Shown here: one piece after another, positions 22,590 through 31,111 of the stretch | How the letters are laid out: the number at the start of each line of letters is the position of its first letter | Position numbering within the stretch: position 1 is the first letter of the stretch | Assembly (NCBI GenBank): GCA_031216915.1 | Contig: CM062294.1 | Span: 387,367,217 to 387,431,216, forward strand | Reading direction: 5' to 3' | Source of the DNA: Pictodentalium vernedei | Lineage: Eukaryota; Mollusca; Scaphopoda; Dentaliida; Dentaliidae | Length of the DNA stretch: 64,000 nucleotides | Position numbers and translations under genes: made by a program | Notes under the pieces: model-generated | What the model saw: the letters and a program-made list of their open reading frames with translations, nothing else | Database searches by the model: none | What the model was told of the DNA's origin: nothing

Positions 22590-23440
22590 GTGACTGGCAT
22601 ACAGAGCCCAAATATTAACCCAGGAACTAGATTTGAACAAACTTGAATCTGACACCCCTAGAGATGTCACACATCCAATATGAAAAGATTCTAACTGGTG
22701 AATCCAAAGAAGATTTTTCAAGAAAATTTTCTCACATTGCACTGAGTTAAACTATGGGTCCCAATAAAGAGCCCAAATATTAGCCCATGGTCCAAATATG
22801 AACACTCTTGAATCTGACCTCCCTAGAAATGTTGTATACCAAATATGAATATATTTTGACTGGTGGATGTAAAAAAGAAGATTTTTAAAGAAATTTCCTC
22901 ATATGGTACTATGTTACAATTCGGGCTCCCATAGGGAGCATAAATATTCAAAGCGACTTGCTTTGAACAAACTTGAATCTAACCTCCATAGAGATGTTGT
23001 GTACCAAATATCAAAAGAATCTGACTGTTGGATATGAAGAAGATTTTTAAAGATTATTCCGCATATTGCACTAAGTTAAAATTCAGACTCTCATGGGGAG
23101 CCCAGATATTGACCCAGGGACTCGATTTGAACAAACTTGAATCTGACCTCCTAGAGATGTTGTATACCAAATATGAAAGAATTCTGACTGGTGGATCTGA
23201 AGAAGATGATTTGAAAAGAAATTTTCTCATATTGCACTAAGTTCAACTTTGGGCTCCAATAAAGAGCCCAAATATCAACCCAGGGATCCAATTTGAACAA
23301 ACTTGAATTTGACCCCCCCCCCCCCCCCCCCCCCCCCCCACCCTAGAGATGTTGTATACCAAATATCAAAAGAATCTGACTGGTGGATCTGAAGAAGAAG
23401 ATTGTTAAAGATTATTCCCCATATTGAACTAGAGTAGTTA
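22590..23440. repeat. Tandem array of a ~165-bp unit, about five copies
   Basis: Repeated phrases in each unit are 'gcccaaatatt', 'gaacaaacttgaatctgac', 'agagatgttgtataccaaat', 'ctgactggtggat' and 'gaagatttttaaag'. A C run interrupts the array at about 23313-23339. The same unit makes up the array at 32621-34000. The style matches abundant repeats I know from bivalve genomes. Confidence 0.88.
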
Positions 23441-23815
23441 ATATTTTTACTCAGCCTTTTTTCGATGCCCTGTACAGAACACCCTGACACAACCGATAGC
23501 AATTTTTTTAACAATTACATTCTGCTGGTGCTAAGGATGCTTCATACAAAATAACATTCTCTGTCTGTTCTGTGTGGTTTTGGAAATATGAGTGTTTTTA
23601 ATTTTTTTCTATTTTTAGCCCCTGGGGTTCCCCCGGGGCTGTAAACAAATTTTTTTCGGACATCAATCAATTACGTAGGACCCACTTATACTACTGCCAA
23701 ATTTAGTTAAAATCAGCCCACCAGTTCCTGAAATACAAATTTTGGGCAGAGCCCAAAAAGGATATGCCCCCACAGAGAGCCCAAATATTGACCTACCAAC
23801 TTCCCTTGAACAAAA
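23441..23815. other. Degraded repeat flank, no gene
   Basis: Phrases such as 'gttcccccggggctgta' and 'aaatcagcccaccagttcctg' recur in similar form near 34010-34130, so this is probably the 3' part of the same repeat element. B1 inserts at its end. Confidence 0.5.
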
Positions 23816-24043
23816 GTTAAAAAATTTATAGTAATTTATATATTTTTTATACTTACCAATGACCCAGACTTAGCTGGTGCTAACTCCAACAAAACCAGTG
23901 CCAAACACATATTTTGCCCCCCAATCCCCAAAATTTGCATCCAAAACAAAAAGAAATCATGTCCTAAAGGACCTCCATAGTACGCCTCTACTGCGCATGC
24001 GCAGTGACGCAGTCGTCCCGAAATTGGCGCCAATTATCATTCT
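23816..24043. repeat. B1 left (3') inverted terminal repeat
   Basis: Begins 'gttaaaaaatttatag' and is the inverse of 31112-31313 in its core, which includes 'ctgcgcatgcgcag'. Two or three mismatches to the right ITR are visible. Confidence 0.9.
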
Positions 24044-24075
24044 TACTGGCAGTGCCTGGTCAGCGCTATTTACTC

Positions 24076-24087
24076 AGCGGGGAGGCA
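24076..24087 (-). other. Conserved 'agcggggaggca' block beside the ICR (B1)
   Basis: Same 12-nt block as in A1 and A2, about 30-40 bp from the ICR. Nearby 'ggggag' and 'catcccc' can pair. Confidence 0.55.
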
Positions 24088-24118
24088 AGAGTTCCCAACT
24101 CCAGGGAGGGCCATCCCC

Positions 24119-24207
24119 GTCTGGGTCATTGGTAAGTATAAAAAATATATAAATTACTATAAATTTTTTAACATTTTTATACTGTACCAATAACCCAGAC
24201 TTAGCTG
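24119..24207 (-). repeat. B1 internal complementary region (ICR)
   Basis: The first half is complementary to the left end and the second half to the right end ('atttttatactgtacc'), meeting at 'ttaac|attttt'. One base near the junction differs from the right end ('aataaccc' for 'aatgaccc'). Confidence 0.9.
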
Positions 24208-24808
24208 AATAGTAAACAGGCTGGAGGGCCTAGGACATAGAGGAAAATCCAATAAGCTCAATTATATAGTAAAGAGGTAACCCCTTAAGGAGAAAAGGAG
24301 TATTAGGCTTTACATGTATCTTTCTTATTTAAAATTAAATTAGAAAGATACACTACCCTTAATAATTGAGCACAATAACATTCATGTTCTCTATTAACAT
24401 CCAGTATAACCCTTATACTAATTATTTTTAAAGCAAGCCAATAAATAAAGTAGTCCAGAGAAATGAGACTCTTTATAATCATTTAAAAGTGTCCGAGTAT
24501 TGTATATTAAAGCCCGTTTGACACTTGACATATACAAATGCTTCACACCGAGCTACACTTTAAAAATAAGACATGAATGAATTTAAACATTAATATTACA
24601 CTTTAAAACCATCCCGGAAGCAACTCAGAAATACTGACTTGGAGGAGGCATTCCCTTGCTTTTCACTATAAAGCAGGTGACCTAAGGGAACACCCCCCCC
24701 CCCCCCCCCCCTTCCCCTTGCCCTGGGTCAAATAGCCCAGAGCGAAGAGGGCAGCCGGACGGAGTCACTGCCGGAACAGAAAGCCTGCATAACTATAGTT
24801 GCAACTGT
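24208..24808 (-). other. B1 3' UTR with variable C tract
   Basis: Non-coding sequence between the YR stop and the ICR, conserved in B2 and B4. It contains a C run at 24692-24711 followed by 'ccctgggtcaaatagcccag', in which 'ctggg' can pair with 'cccag'. The run is at the same place in B2, B3 and B4 but varies in length. Confidence 0.7.
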
Positions 24809-27697
24809 TTAGTGGACGACATTCTGAGCAACAGATAACGGACCTAAACAATGCAGGTCTCCAGAAATGGACTCAATATTTCTGAGATAAAAATTCGTAA
24901 ATGTGGATGGCTGAGACCAATAAGCAGCCTTCATTAAATCTGTAATAGCAACACTATTAGCATAATCCCAGGAAGTAGAAAGAGCTCTTACTTCATGAGC
25001 AGAAATCTTAAGCACAGACTGCTGAGAAGAAGATAAATCTTCATAAGCAGTACGGATAGTTAACTGAATCCATCTAGCAATAGAATGGACTGAAATGTCC
25101 TTTCTATTAGGCATCAAAGACAGAAAGAAACGTTTCCGTCCCTTTCTGATAAACTGAGATCTCTGTTTATAGATACGTAGTGCTCTAACAGGACAGAGTA
25201 AAGGCCTACGCCCGTCTGAAGACGGAAGAGCCTTAATAACAATAGGTTCCGGATATTTATTAGGAGCCTGATTCTTAGCTAAAAAACCCACATTAGTAGT
25301 GAAGGTGATAGTGTTCCCAACACTACGATAATGAGAATCATCCACCGATAGTGCATGAAGCTCACTGACTCTTCTGGCAGAAGAGAAAGCTAAGAGAAAA
25401 GCTGTCTTATAAGATAAGAATTTGAAATCTACTGTCCCAAGAGGTTCAAATGGCTTTTCCTTCAATTTAAGGAGAACCCAAGCTAAATTCCACTTTGGAA
25501 TTAATCTAAGAGTTCTGGGTCTATTTATCGAAAAGTTTCTAACCAATTTCGACAAAGAGACATTAGATCCAATTTGTAAACTATCATGATGTGCATAGGT
25601 ATCAGATAACATAGATCTATAACCCTTTATAGTAACAGGCTGCAGTTTGATTTCGTCAAACAAGTATACTAGAAAGTTTGCAATGTCTGGTATAGAGGGA
25701 TCAAATATATCTACAGAATGATCCCTACACCAACGACGAAAAACCTTCCACTTAGCCGCATAGTTTAGCGAAGAGGAGGTCCTCCTACAGTTAGAAATCG
25801 CGTCCACTGCTCGTCCTGTAAAGTGCTTGCCATGCAAGAAGGACCGCACAACGGAAAAACGTGAAGGTTGAGACCTTGCGGGTTGTGATGGAGTTGGCGC
25901 GATTTCCCCTGCGAAAGAAGATCCTCTCGTGGAGGAAGCTTCCGCGGTAGGTCCCACAACAGACACCTGAGTAGATTTATCCACGGTCTCTGTGGAGACA
26001 GAGATGCTACCAACAGAATCTTGCATTGAGATTGTTTTATCTTTAGCAATACTTGTTGAATTAACGGCGCTGGAGGATACGCATATCCTATCATTCCGTC
26101 CCAAGGGATCGACAGAGCGTCTACTGCAAATGCTCTTGGATCCGGACACGGAGACACATACGTCTGCAACTGATTGTTGAGATGTGTCGCAAATAAATCT
26201 ATCATTGGCCGTTCCCATTGGTAGCAAATCTGATTGAATACTTGTTTGTTGAGAGTCCACTCCGACGGCAACAAGCGACCCTTTCGTGAAAGGGAGTCTG
26301 CTAGCACATTCAGACGACCCGGTATGTGACGGACCGAAAGAAGAACGTGATGTTCTAACGCAAACAGAAGGATTCTTTCCGTTAGATTGAACAACGGAAC
26401 TGAATGAGTGCCTCCCTGATTCCGTATATACGCCACTACTGTCGTATTGTCGGATAGGATCTGGACATGAGCATCGTGAATAATGTCCATCCAGTGACGT
26501 AACGCAAGCCAAATTGACATCATTTCCTTGATGTTTATGTGCTTGCACAGGAATTGCGGATCCCAAAGACCCTGGCATCTCGAATCCGTTGGGATTAATG
26601 ATGCACCCCAACCTGTTTGACTGGCATCCGTCATAACGGTAAAACTCGGATCCGGCAACTGCAGCGGAACTCCTTGAGTTAACCACTGAATGTTTGCCCA
26701 AGTCTGAATCTCTTGTTTCACTTGATCTGACAAGAGAACGTCTATGTCGAGCGAATGAATTTTCACACTCCAATTCTGAGTCAGGAAAATTTGAAGAGGA
26801 CGTGTGCGTAGCCGCCCCATCGGAATGAGATCCGCGGCGGCTCCGCACAGACCTATCAGTCTCATAAATTCTCTCGCCGTGACTTTGTCTGCGTGCAGAC
26901 AATAGCGAGCGTAACAACTGACTAATTTCGCTCTGGTTAACGGCAGACGAACGAGATTGTTGTGCGTCTCGAAGCTCATTCCCAGATGAGTGAATGACTT
27001 GGACGGCACCAGATCCGACTTCTCCTCGTTTACTATAAAACCGAGACGTCGGAGCAATAGAAGAAGATTCTGAACATCGTTCTGAAGCGTTAACTCGTTG
27101 CCGTACCTCTGAAGAATGTCGTCCAGGTAGGCCGACGTTACCGCAGACGAATGAGCTCGGAAGTAGATCATTACCGAGTTCATTACCCGAGTGAAAGCCC
27201 AGGGTGCTAGATTCAATCCGAAGCACATCGCCCGGAATTGATACACCACTCCTAGGACTGCGAAGCGTAGATACTTCCGGAATGTCGGATGTACCATGAC
27301 GTGAAAGTACGCATCTTTGAGATCTATGCTCGTTGCATAATCGTTCACCCGAATACTCGCTCTGACCGATCGAATCGTCTCCATATAAAACTTCGGAGCG
27401 ACGATCAGCTTGTTTATCCAGCTCAAATCTATGACTGGACGGAACGAGCCGTCTGGTTTCAGAACCAGAAACAGATGGCTGTAGAATCCCAGAGATTCCT
27501 GGTTTTCTACGACCTCTACCGCGTTCTTCATTAAAAGAGACTGCACCTCTGATAACAGAGCGTCTCTTTTCTGTGGATTTGACGGAAGATGAGTCCACTT
27601 TGGACTTCGAGTTAATGGAGGCTTTCGTTTGAAGGATATCTTTAGACCTTCCGAAGTCACTCCTCTCACCCAAGGGTCGTCCGTAATCGACGCCCAC
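24809..27697 (-). CDS. DIRS tyrosine recombinase frame (B1), 962 codons from a GTG
   Basis: The C-terminal ~330 codons are the recombinase: the domain begins around 'NYAAKWKVFRRWC', with catalytic Arg in 'SARRVSE' (about 775-776), H-x-x-R at about 901-904, Trp 927 and nucleophile Tyr 937. It integrates the circular cDNA. The upstream ~640 codons overlap the RT/RNase H frame, are Ser/Arg-rich and show many more replacements between copies than the RT frame, so they are probably not a functional protein. The frame is in the same register as gag and is open right after the gag TGA. The residue after 'STSW' is Asp here but Ala in B2, B4 and the A copies. The start codon used is unknown. Confidence 0.88.
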   Translation of the reverse strand: MGVDYGRPLGERSDFGRSKDILQTKASINSKSKVDSSSVKSTEKRRSVIRGAVSFNEERGRGRRKPGISGILQPSVSGSETRRLVPSSHRFELDKQADRRSEVLYGDDSIGQSEYSGERLCNEHRSQRCVLSRHGTSDIPEVSTLRSPRSGVSIPGDVLRIESSTLGFHSGNELGNDLLPSSFVCGNVGLPGRHSSEVRQRVNASERCSESSSIAPTSRFYSKRGEVGSGAVQVIHSSGNELRDAQQSRSSAVNQSEISQLLRSLLSARRQSHGERIYETDRSVRSRRGSHSDGAATHTSSSNFPDSELECENSFARHRRSLVRSSETRDSDLGKHSVVNSRSSAAVAGSEFYRYDGCQSNRLGCIINPNGFEMPGSLGSAIPVQAHKHQGNDVNLACVTSLDGHYSRCSCPDPIRQYDSSGVYTESGRHSFSSVVQSNGKNPSVCVRTSRSSFGPSHTGSSECASRLPFTKGSLVAVGVDSQQTSIQSDLLPMGTANDRFICDTSQQSVADVCVSVSGSKSICSRRSVDPLGRNDRICVSSSAVNSTSIAKDKTISMQDSVGSISVSTETVDKSTQVSVVGPTAEASSTRGSSFAGEIAPTPSQPARSQPSRFSVVRSFLHGKHFTGRAVDAISNCRRTSSSLNYAAKWKVFRRWCRDHSVDIFDPSIPDIANFLVYLFDEIKLQPVTIKGYRSMLSDTYAHHDSLQIGSNVSLSKLVRNFSINRPRTLRLIPKWNLAWVLLKLKEKPFEPLGTVDFKFLSYKTAFLLAFSSARRVSELHALSVDDSHYRSVGNTITFTTNVGFLAKNQAPNKYPEPIVIKALPSSDGRRPLLCPVRALRIYKQRSQFIRKGRKRFFLSLMPNRKDISVHSIARWIQLTIRTAYEDLSSSQQSVLKISAHEVRALSTSWDYANSVAITDLMKAAYWSQPSTFTNFYLRNIESISGDLHCLGPLSVAQNVVH

Positions 27698-28080
27698 TCT
27701 TGTGAAAAACTCGACAACCTTCCGCCAACCGGAACGCGATAGAGGTTTAAGCCATCACCTCCTGGACCTGCGAGGCCTGCGGTAGGAGAAACCACGTCTT
27801 CCACGACCCGCACCTCGCCTCGTCGACCTCGGGGCGTCCGACCGATTGTCCCGGCCTGAAGGACGTCCCGAACGAGAGTCGCTATCCTGACGGTCTCTCG
27901 AATAAGACCAAGAGGACGCACCGGAACCTCTATAGGAACCTCTCTTGGGCGCATTAGACCCAGAAGTGCCTGTCTTATTCGTGTCTGCTGTATCCGACTT
28001 TTTAGGAGCCGATCTGAACAACAGAGAATCATTAGCTTTCTTTTTAATTTTATCATAAATAGCGGAAAGCTTGCCGTCAA
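25765..28080 (-). CDS. DIRS reverse transcriptase / RNase H / methyltransferase-like polyprotein (B1)
   Basis: This 771-codon frame makes the cDNA. RT lies at about 165-440 with 'FRPVIDLS' (213-220), 'IDLKDAYFH' (252-260) and the Y-x-D-D box 'YLDD' (318-321). RNase H follows with Asp485 ('TDAS'), Glu519, Asp544 and Asp595 ('LADSLSR'). The region at about 622-700 ('DLFATHLNN', 'YAYPPAP', 'SPQRPW') is the extra DIRS domain often compared with adenine methyltransferases. The frame starts at TTG, overlaps gag by 326 nt and lies +1 relative to gag, so expression probably needs frameshifting or internal initiation. One oddity is Leu for the usual Pro in 'LVLKPDG' (Pro in B2). Confidence 0.93.
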   Translation of the reverse strand: MTASFPLFMIKLKRKLMILCCSDRLLKSRIQQTRIRQALLGLMRPREVPIEVPVRPLGLIRETVRIATLVRDVLQAGTIGRTPRGRRGEVRVVEDVVSPTAGLAGPGGDGLNLYRVPVGGRLSSFSQEWASITDDPWVRGVTSEGLKISFKRKPPLTRSPKWTHLPSNPQKRDALLSEVQSLLMKNAVEVVENQESLGFYSHLFLVLKPDGSFRPVIDLSWINKLIVAPKFYMETIRSVRASIRVNDYATSIDLKDAYFHVMVHPTFRKYLRFAVLGVVYQFRAMCFGLNLAPWAFTRVMNSVMIYFRAHSSAVTSAYLDDILQRYGNELTLQNDVQNLLLLLRRLGFIVNEEKSDLVPSKSFTHLGMSFETHNNLVRLPLTRAKLVSCYARYCLHADKVTAREFMRLIGLCGAAADLIPMGRLRTRPLQIFLTQNWSVKIHSLDIDVLLSDQVKQEIQTWANIQWLTQGVPLQLPDPSFTVMTDASQTGWGASLIPTDSRCQGLWDPQFLCKHINIKEMMSIWLALRHWMDIIHDAHVQILSDNTTVVAYIRNQGGTHSVPLFNLTERILLFALEHHVLLSVRHIPGRLNVLADSLSRKGRLLPSEWTLNKQVFNQICYQWERPMIDLFATHLNNQLQTYVSPCPDPRAFAVDALSIPWDGMIGYAYPPAPLIQQVLLKIKQSQCKILLVASLSPQRPWINLLRCLLWDLPRKLPPREDLLSQGKSRQLHHNPQGLNLHVFPLCGPSCMASTLQDEQWTRFLTVGGPPLR

Positions 28081-29842
28081 AGAGAAGTTCTCCTGAGACC
28101 GAAGCGACTCTAAGAGAGTTCTTCACCTTAGAATCCACTAGTGTGGATGTAGCTAGGGCTGCGTCACGTCTAACCAACTCCAGATTTGCCACTGAAAGGG
28201 CGGAGTTACACGTGGAATAAGCTACTGCCCTTGAAAGAAGTCTTAAAGAGGATTGTATATCCTGAAACTCTTCCCCTTGAAGGCGCAGTGATAACGCCTT
28301 AGTAAGGTGATCTGCGTAAGATAAGGCATCTAAATTGGCTCTGTTAGACGCAATAGCTGTTTCCAACACCGCGGTTGGAATAGAAGCTGACGACGGTAAT
28401 GATAGCTCTAAGTCTTCCGCCTCGTCGTCCATACGCAGAGGAACTCTCGGTATACCCTGTCCTGCCGTATCGAATTTATTCCTTGCATTAATGAAAGGCA
28501 GGTTAAGAGTATTAGCGGACAAGAAACCTGCTTTCCCCGTCCTGGAAGCAAGTTTAAATATAGCGTCGTTCAATAATTCAAATGTTCTTGCAACATTATT
28601 GGACTGCGACGGAAACTCGGAAGCGATGTCCCTGAACCGCTCAAAAAATTCAGAGTCCAATGACGCTATAATTCTCTTGTCCGGAAGCGCAGCAGTCTGG
28701 CCCGACGGAACAACTTGAGGGAGAAAGTGCCGGATGAAGTCCACGGCAGCTTTATGTTGTTCCGAAAGGGATAGCTCCAATTCATCCGTATCCCTTTCAC
28801 CATCCGGTCGGACCTCCCGATGTTCCCGGTCGTCCGCCCCCGATGCTTCGGCGGAGCGTACCGACCCAGCGCCGTCGGATAATTCTCGATCCGACACCGT
28901 TCCTGTCGGCTGCTGGGATGCTGCGATAAGCTGTGCTATCTGCACAAGAATGTCCGACGTCGAGACCTTTCGCTGCTTCGCCGAGGGCAGCTCTGCATCA
29001 GATGGCTCCCGCATACTTTTCCTATGCGAACGTCCGGAGTCCATCGGTCTCGAATCCCTGGCTGCCGGATGGTGTGACCTGGTCGCCGAAGAATCCTTCA
29101 TCGGCGAAGCTGGTAAAATATCGGCGGTCACGCAGCCAAGGTGGGGTCGTGTGCGCTGACGAGAAGAGGAAGCCTTAACAGTCTCTGCGGACTGCTTATA
29201 CAACGGAGCGTCCCGAGCGACGGACGTATGCTCCGCTAAAGACACATTTTGTACCACAACATCTGGTCCCAGATGTTGTTGTACGAGAGAGGGACCTCTC
29301 TCGCTCGCGGCCCGGCTGGACCTGGACGAGCTAGGAACCGGACTAAAAGGCTTCCTCCGTTCTCGTTTACTATCCGCCGTCACTGGGTGTGCATCTATTA
29401 TGTTTATAGTGCTCGCATCACCCAAAATTTCCTCTTGGACCGCATCGGACGAACCCGGCTGCCGAACCATTCGGTGAACGGACGCTACACCGGGCGAGCT
29501 AGCGGACGACATTTGTCTAATCTCCATGAGCACTTTTGCCGCTAGCTCTGAATTCATTTGTGACGACGGACGCACACTTGAAGAAGATAACATGGAAACA
29601 TCACCCTGTTCTGGTTCCTCTGAAATAGAAACTGAGAGAGTAGAGTGACCTTGTGGAGAAAGAGCCGGCATCGCTCTTTCTCCAGAAACAACATATCGTG
29701 ACACACGTTTCCAATGTTTCTCATCCCAATGTTCACATATAGGACAGGGATTAATGCGAGAACACTGACTACAATTAATACAATGATCATGAAAGTCAGA
29801 GGAAGATTTCTTCCTATTACAATTTGAACAATGTCCCTTCAT
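27755..29842 (-). CDS. DIRS gag protein (B1), 695 codons
   Basis: The start ATG at 29842 is preferred over a start 17 codons upstream because it aligns with the B2 start and directly precedes the cysteine cluster. Cys5, Cys8, His18, Cys21, Cys24, Cys27, Cys33 and Cys36 have the same spacing as in family A and could bind two zinc ions. A long Ser/Pro/Arg-rich middle follows, then a conserved C-terminal domain ('YADHLTKAL', 'NLELVRRDAAL') and a Gly/Arg/Ser-rich basic tail that would suit RNA binding. It stops with TGA at 27755-27757. Gag is expected to form the nucleoprotein particle of the element. Confidence 0.9.
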   Translation of the reverse strand: MKGHCSNCNRKKSSSDFHDHCINCSQCSRINPCPICEHWDEKHWKRVSRYVVSGERAMPALSPQGHSTLSVSISEEPEQGDVSMLSSSSVRPSSQMNSELAAKVLMEIRQMSSASSPGVASVHRMVRQPGSSDAVQEEILGDASTINIIDAHPVTADSKRERRKPFSPVPSSSRSSRAASERGPSLVQQHLGPDVVVQNVSLAEHTSVARDAPLYKQSAETVKASSSRQRTRPHLGCVTADILPASPMKDSSATRSHHPAARDSRPMDSGRSHRKSMREPSDAELPSAKQRKVSTSDILVQIAQLIAASQQPTGTVSDRELSDGAGSVRSAEASGADDREHREVRPDGERDTDELELSLSEQHKAAVDFIRHFLPQVVPSGQTAALPDKRIIASLDSEFFERFRDIASEFPSQSNNVARTFELLNDAIFKLASRTGKAGFLSANTLNLPFINARNKFDTAGQGIPRVPLRMDDEAEDLELSLPSSASIPTAVLETAIASNRANLDALSYADHLTKALSLRLQGEEFQDIQSSLRLLSRAVAYSTCNSALSVANLELVRRDAALATSTLVDSKVKNSLRVASVSGELLFDGKLSAIYDKIKKKANDSLLFRSAPKKSDTADTNKTGTSGSNAPKRGSYRGSGASSWSYSRDRQDSDSRSGRPSGRDNRSDAPRSTRRGAGRGRRGFSYRRPRRSRR
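29735..29830 (-). other. gag N-terminal Cys/His cluster (B1)
   Basis: C-x2-C-x9-H-x2-C-x2-C-x2-C-x5-C-x2-C, eight potential ligands in 32 residues. Identical spacing in family A gag despite almost no other identity there. Confidence 0.75.
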
Positions 29843-30054
29843 TGTGAAAGAACAGCAATAAGTCCTAGTTACTCGCAAAAACCCCTGACACAAAGATACA
29901 TAATAACATGATCCATTAATAAATGAAAAAACAATTGCAAAACAAAATAATTTTGAAAAAATATTTTTTCAGAAAAGCCCAAGTTGCTGAAAAGTAACGT
30001 TGAGCCCCGATGGATCCGATGGCAAAGTGTGGTCAAAAATTTTAAATTTATATA

Positions 30055-30450
30055 AAATAATTAATGGGGGGGCGTGGTGGCTCAGTTGGTAGAGGTGCAG
30101 ACTGCTAGCCGAGAGGTCCTCGGTTCGAATCCCACCTGCGGCAACCGCGTTGTGTCCTTGGGCAAGACACTTCACCCCGATTGCCTACATGGGGGCACGA
30201 TGACGCTGTGTACTGAGGCGTACTGCACGTCGATGGTGCGCATGTCTTCAACCAATCTAACCCTGCCTGTGCTGCGGTGCAGAATTCAGAGTTACGATGT
30301 TGGGGAGCTGACAGCTGCTCGTCGTTGCTCGGTGGTTCTCTCCGGGTACTCCGGCTTCCTCCACCCGTAAAACTGTCATGGTCACGATTAGCCATTGTGC
30401 ATAAATATGTGACCTTAAACACCAATAAATAAATAAATAAATAATTAATG
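30055..30450 (+). mobile_element. tRNA-derived SINE, copy 2, inside the B1 leader
   Basis: The body is 30067-30438, with A box ('tggctcagttggtag') and B box ('ggttcgaatccc'), the central conserved part and an (aaat)n tail. The 12-bp target-site duplication 'aaataattaatg' occupies 30055-30066 and 30439-30450. The uninterrupted site survives in B2 near 49154, where the 12 bp occur once. The SINE is therefore younger than B1. It is opposite in orientation to B1 and separates gag from the outer ITR by an extra ~0.4 kb. Confidence 0.95.
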
Positions 30451-30623
30451 AGACACTTTCGGATAATATAAATGTATCTTATAATGAGATAAACTACCAC
30501 AAAGGCAAACAGCCCCCCTCAAAAAAGGCTGTTGCCAATGAAAACAAACAGTGTAAACACACTAGAAAACATGACTCCAGGCACTGAAAAAACTGGCCCG
30601 GAATCAGTCATCAATTACACTCT

Positions 30624-30673
30624 ATCTGATGCAAAACAGAGACTCCCAGGGGAGAATCTGTAGAACATCAGAT
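30624..30673 (-). other. Leader stem-loop of family B (B1)
   Basis: Outer helix 'atctgatg' with 'catcagat'; inner helix 'ctcc' with 'ggag' around 'cagg'. In B3 the inner helix changes to 'cttc' with 'gaag', a paired change that keeps the helix. Confidence 0.55.
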
Positions 30674-31111
30674 GGAAGATGCAGAACACAAACGTTATAC
30701 ACCCATGGGTGAAAACGTAACTATGGGGAAAATAACAGAAAACATTCTGTAACCAAGCAACTCTCCCAGGAAATTTTAGAAATGAAACTTCTCAAAAATA
30801 TGCCAAAAGCATGGGAGAATTGCCAGGGGGGACTTTAGAAGGCTAGGGGAGAGAAAACACTGAATAAGCAGTGCAACAATTAGCAAGAATGACAACAAGA
30901 GGCCCATGCCTCGAAAATAGGCAACTTAACATAATTTCATCAAAAAATTTTAAGTACAGCCCTGATTATTTTTTGCCACTTCTTTTTCCTCTCCTCCTTC
31001 TATCCTCCTTAGAATCACATTTTCTCCAAAAATTACGTGTCTGGCATCCTTTAAACTGAGATTTACAAGCACAAAGATCAGTGAGATGTTGACTGATGAA
31101 GGGCCAAACAG

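Noticed and set aside
27289-27534. Plus-strand open frames opposite the RT genes (also 28335-28718, 39367-39612, 41234-41638, 47021-47203 and similar)
   Set aside because: Recur at equivalent places in each DIRS copy as antisense shadows of gag and RT; no independent domain.
24809-27697. Treating the whole 962-codon frame as a single large recombinase
   Set aside because: Only the C-terminal third has recombinase motifs; the remainder overlaps RT and accumulates replacements freely between copies.
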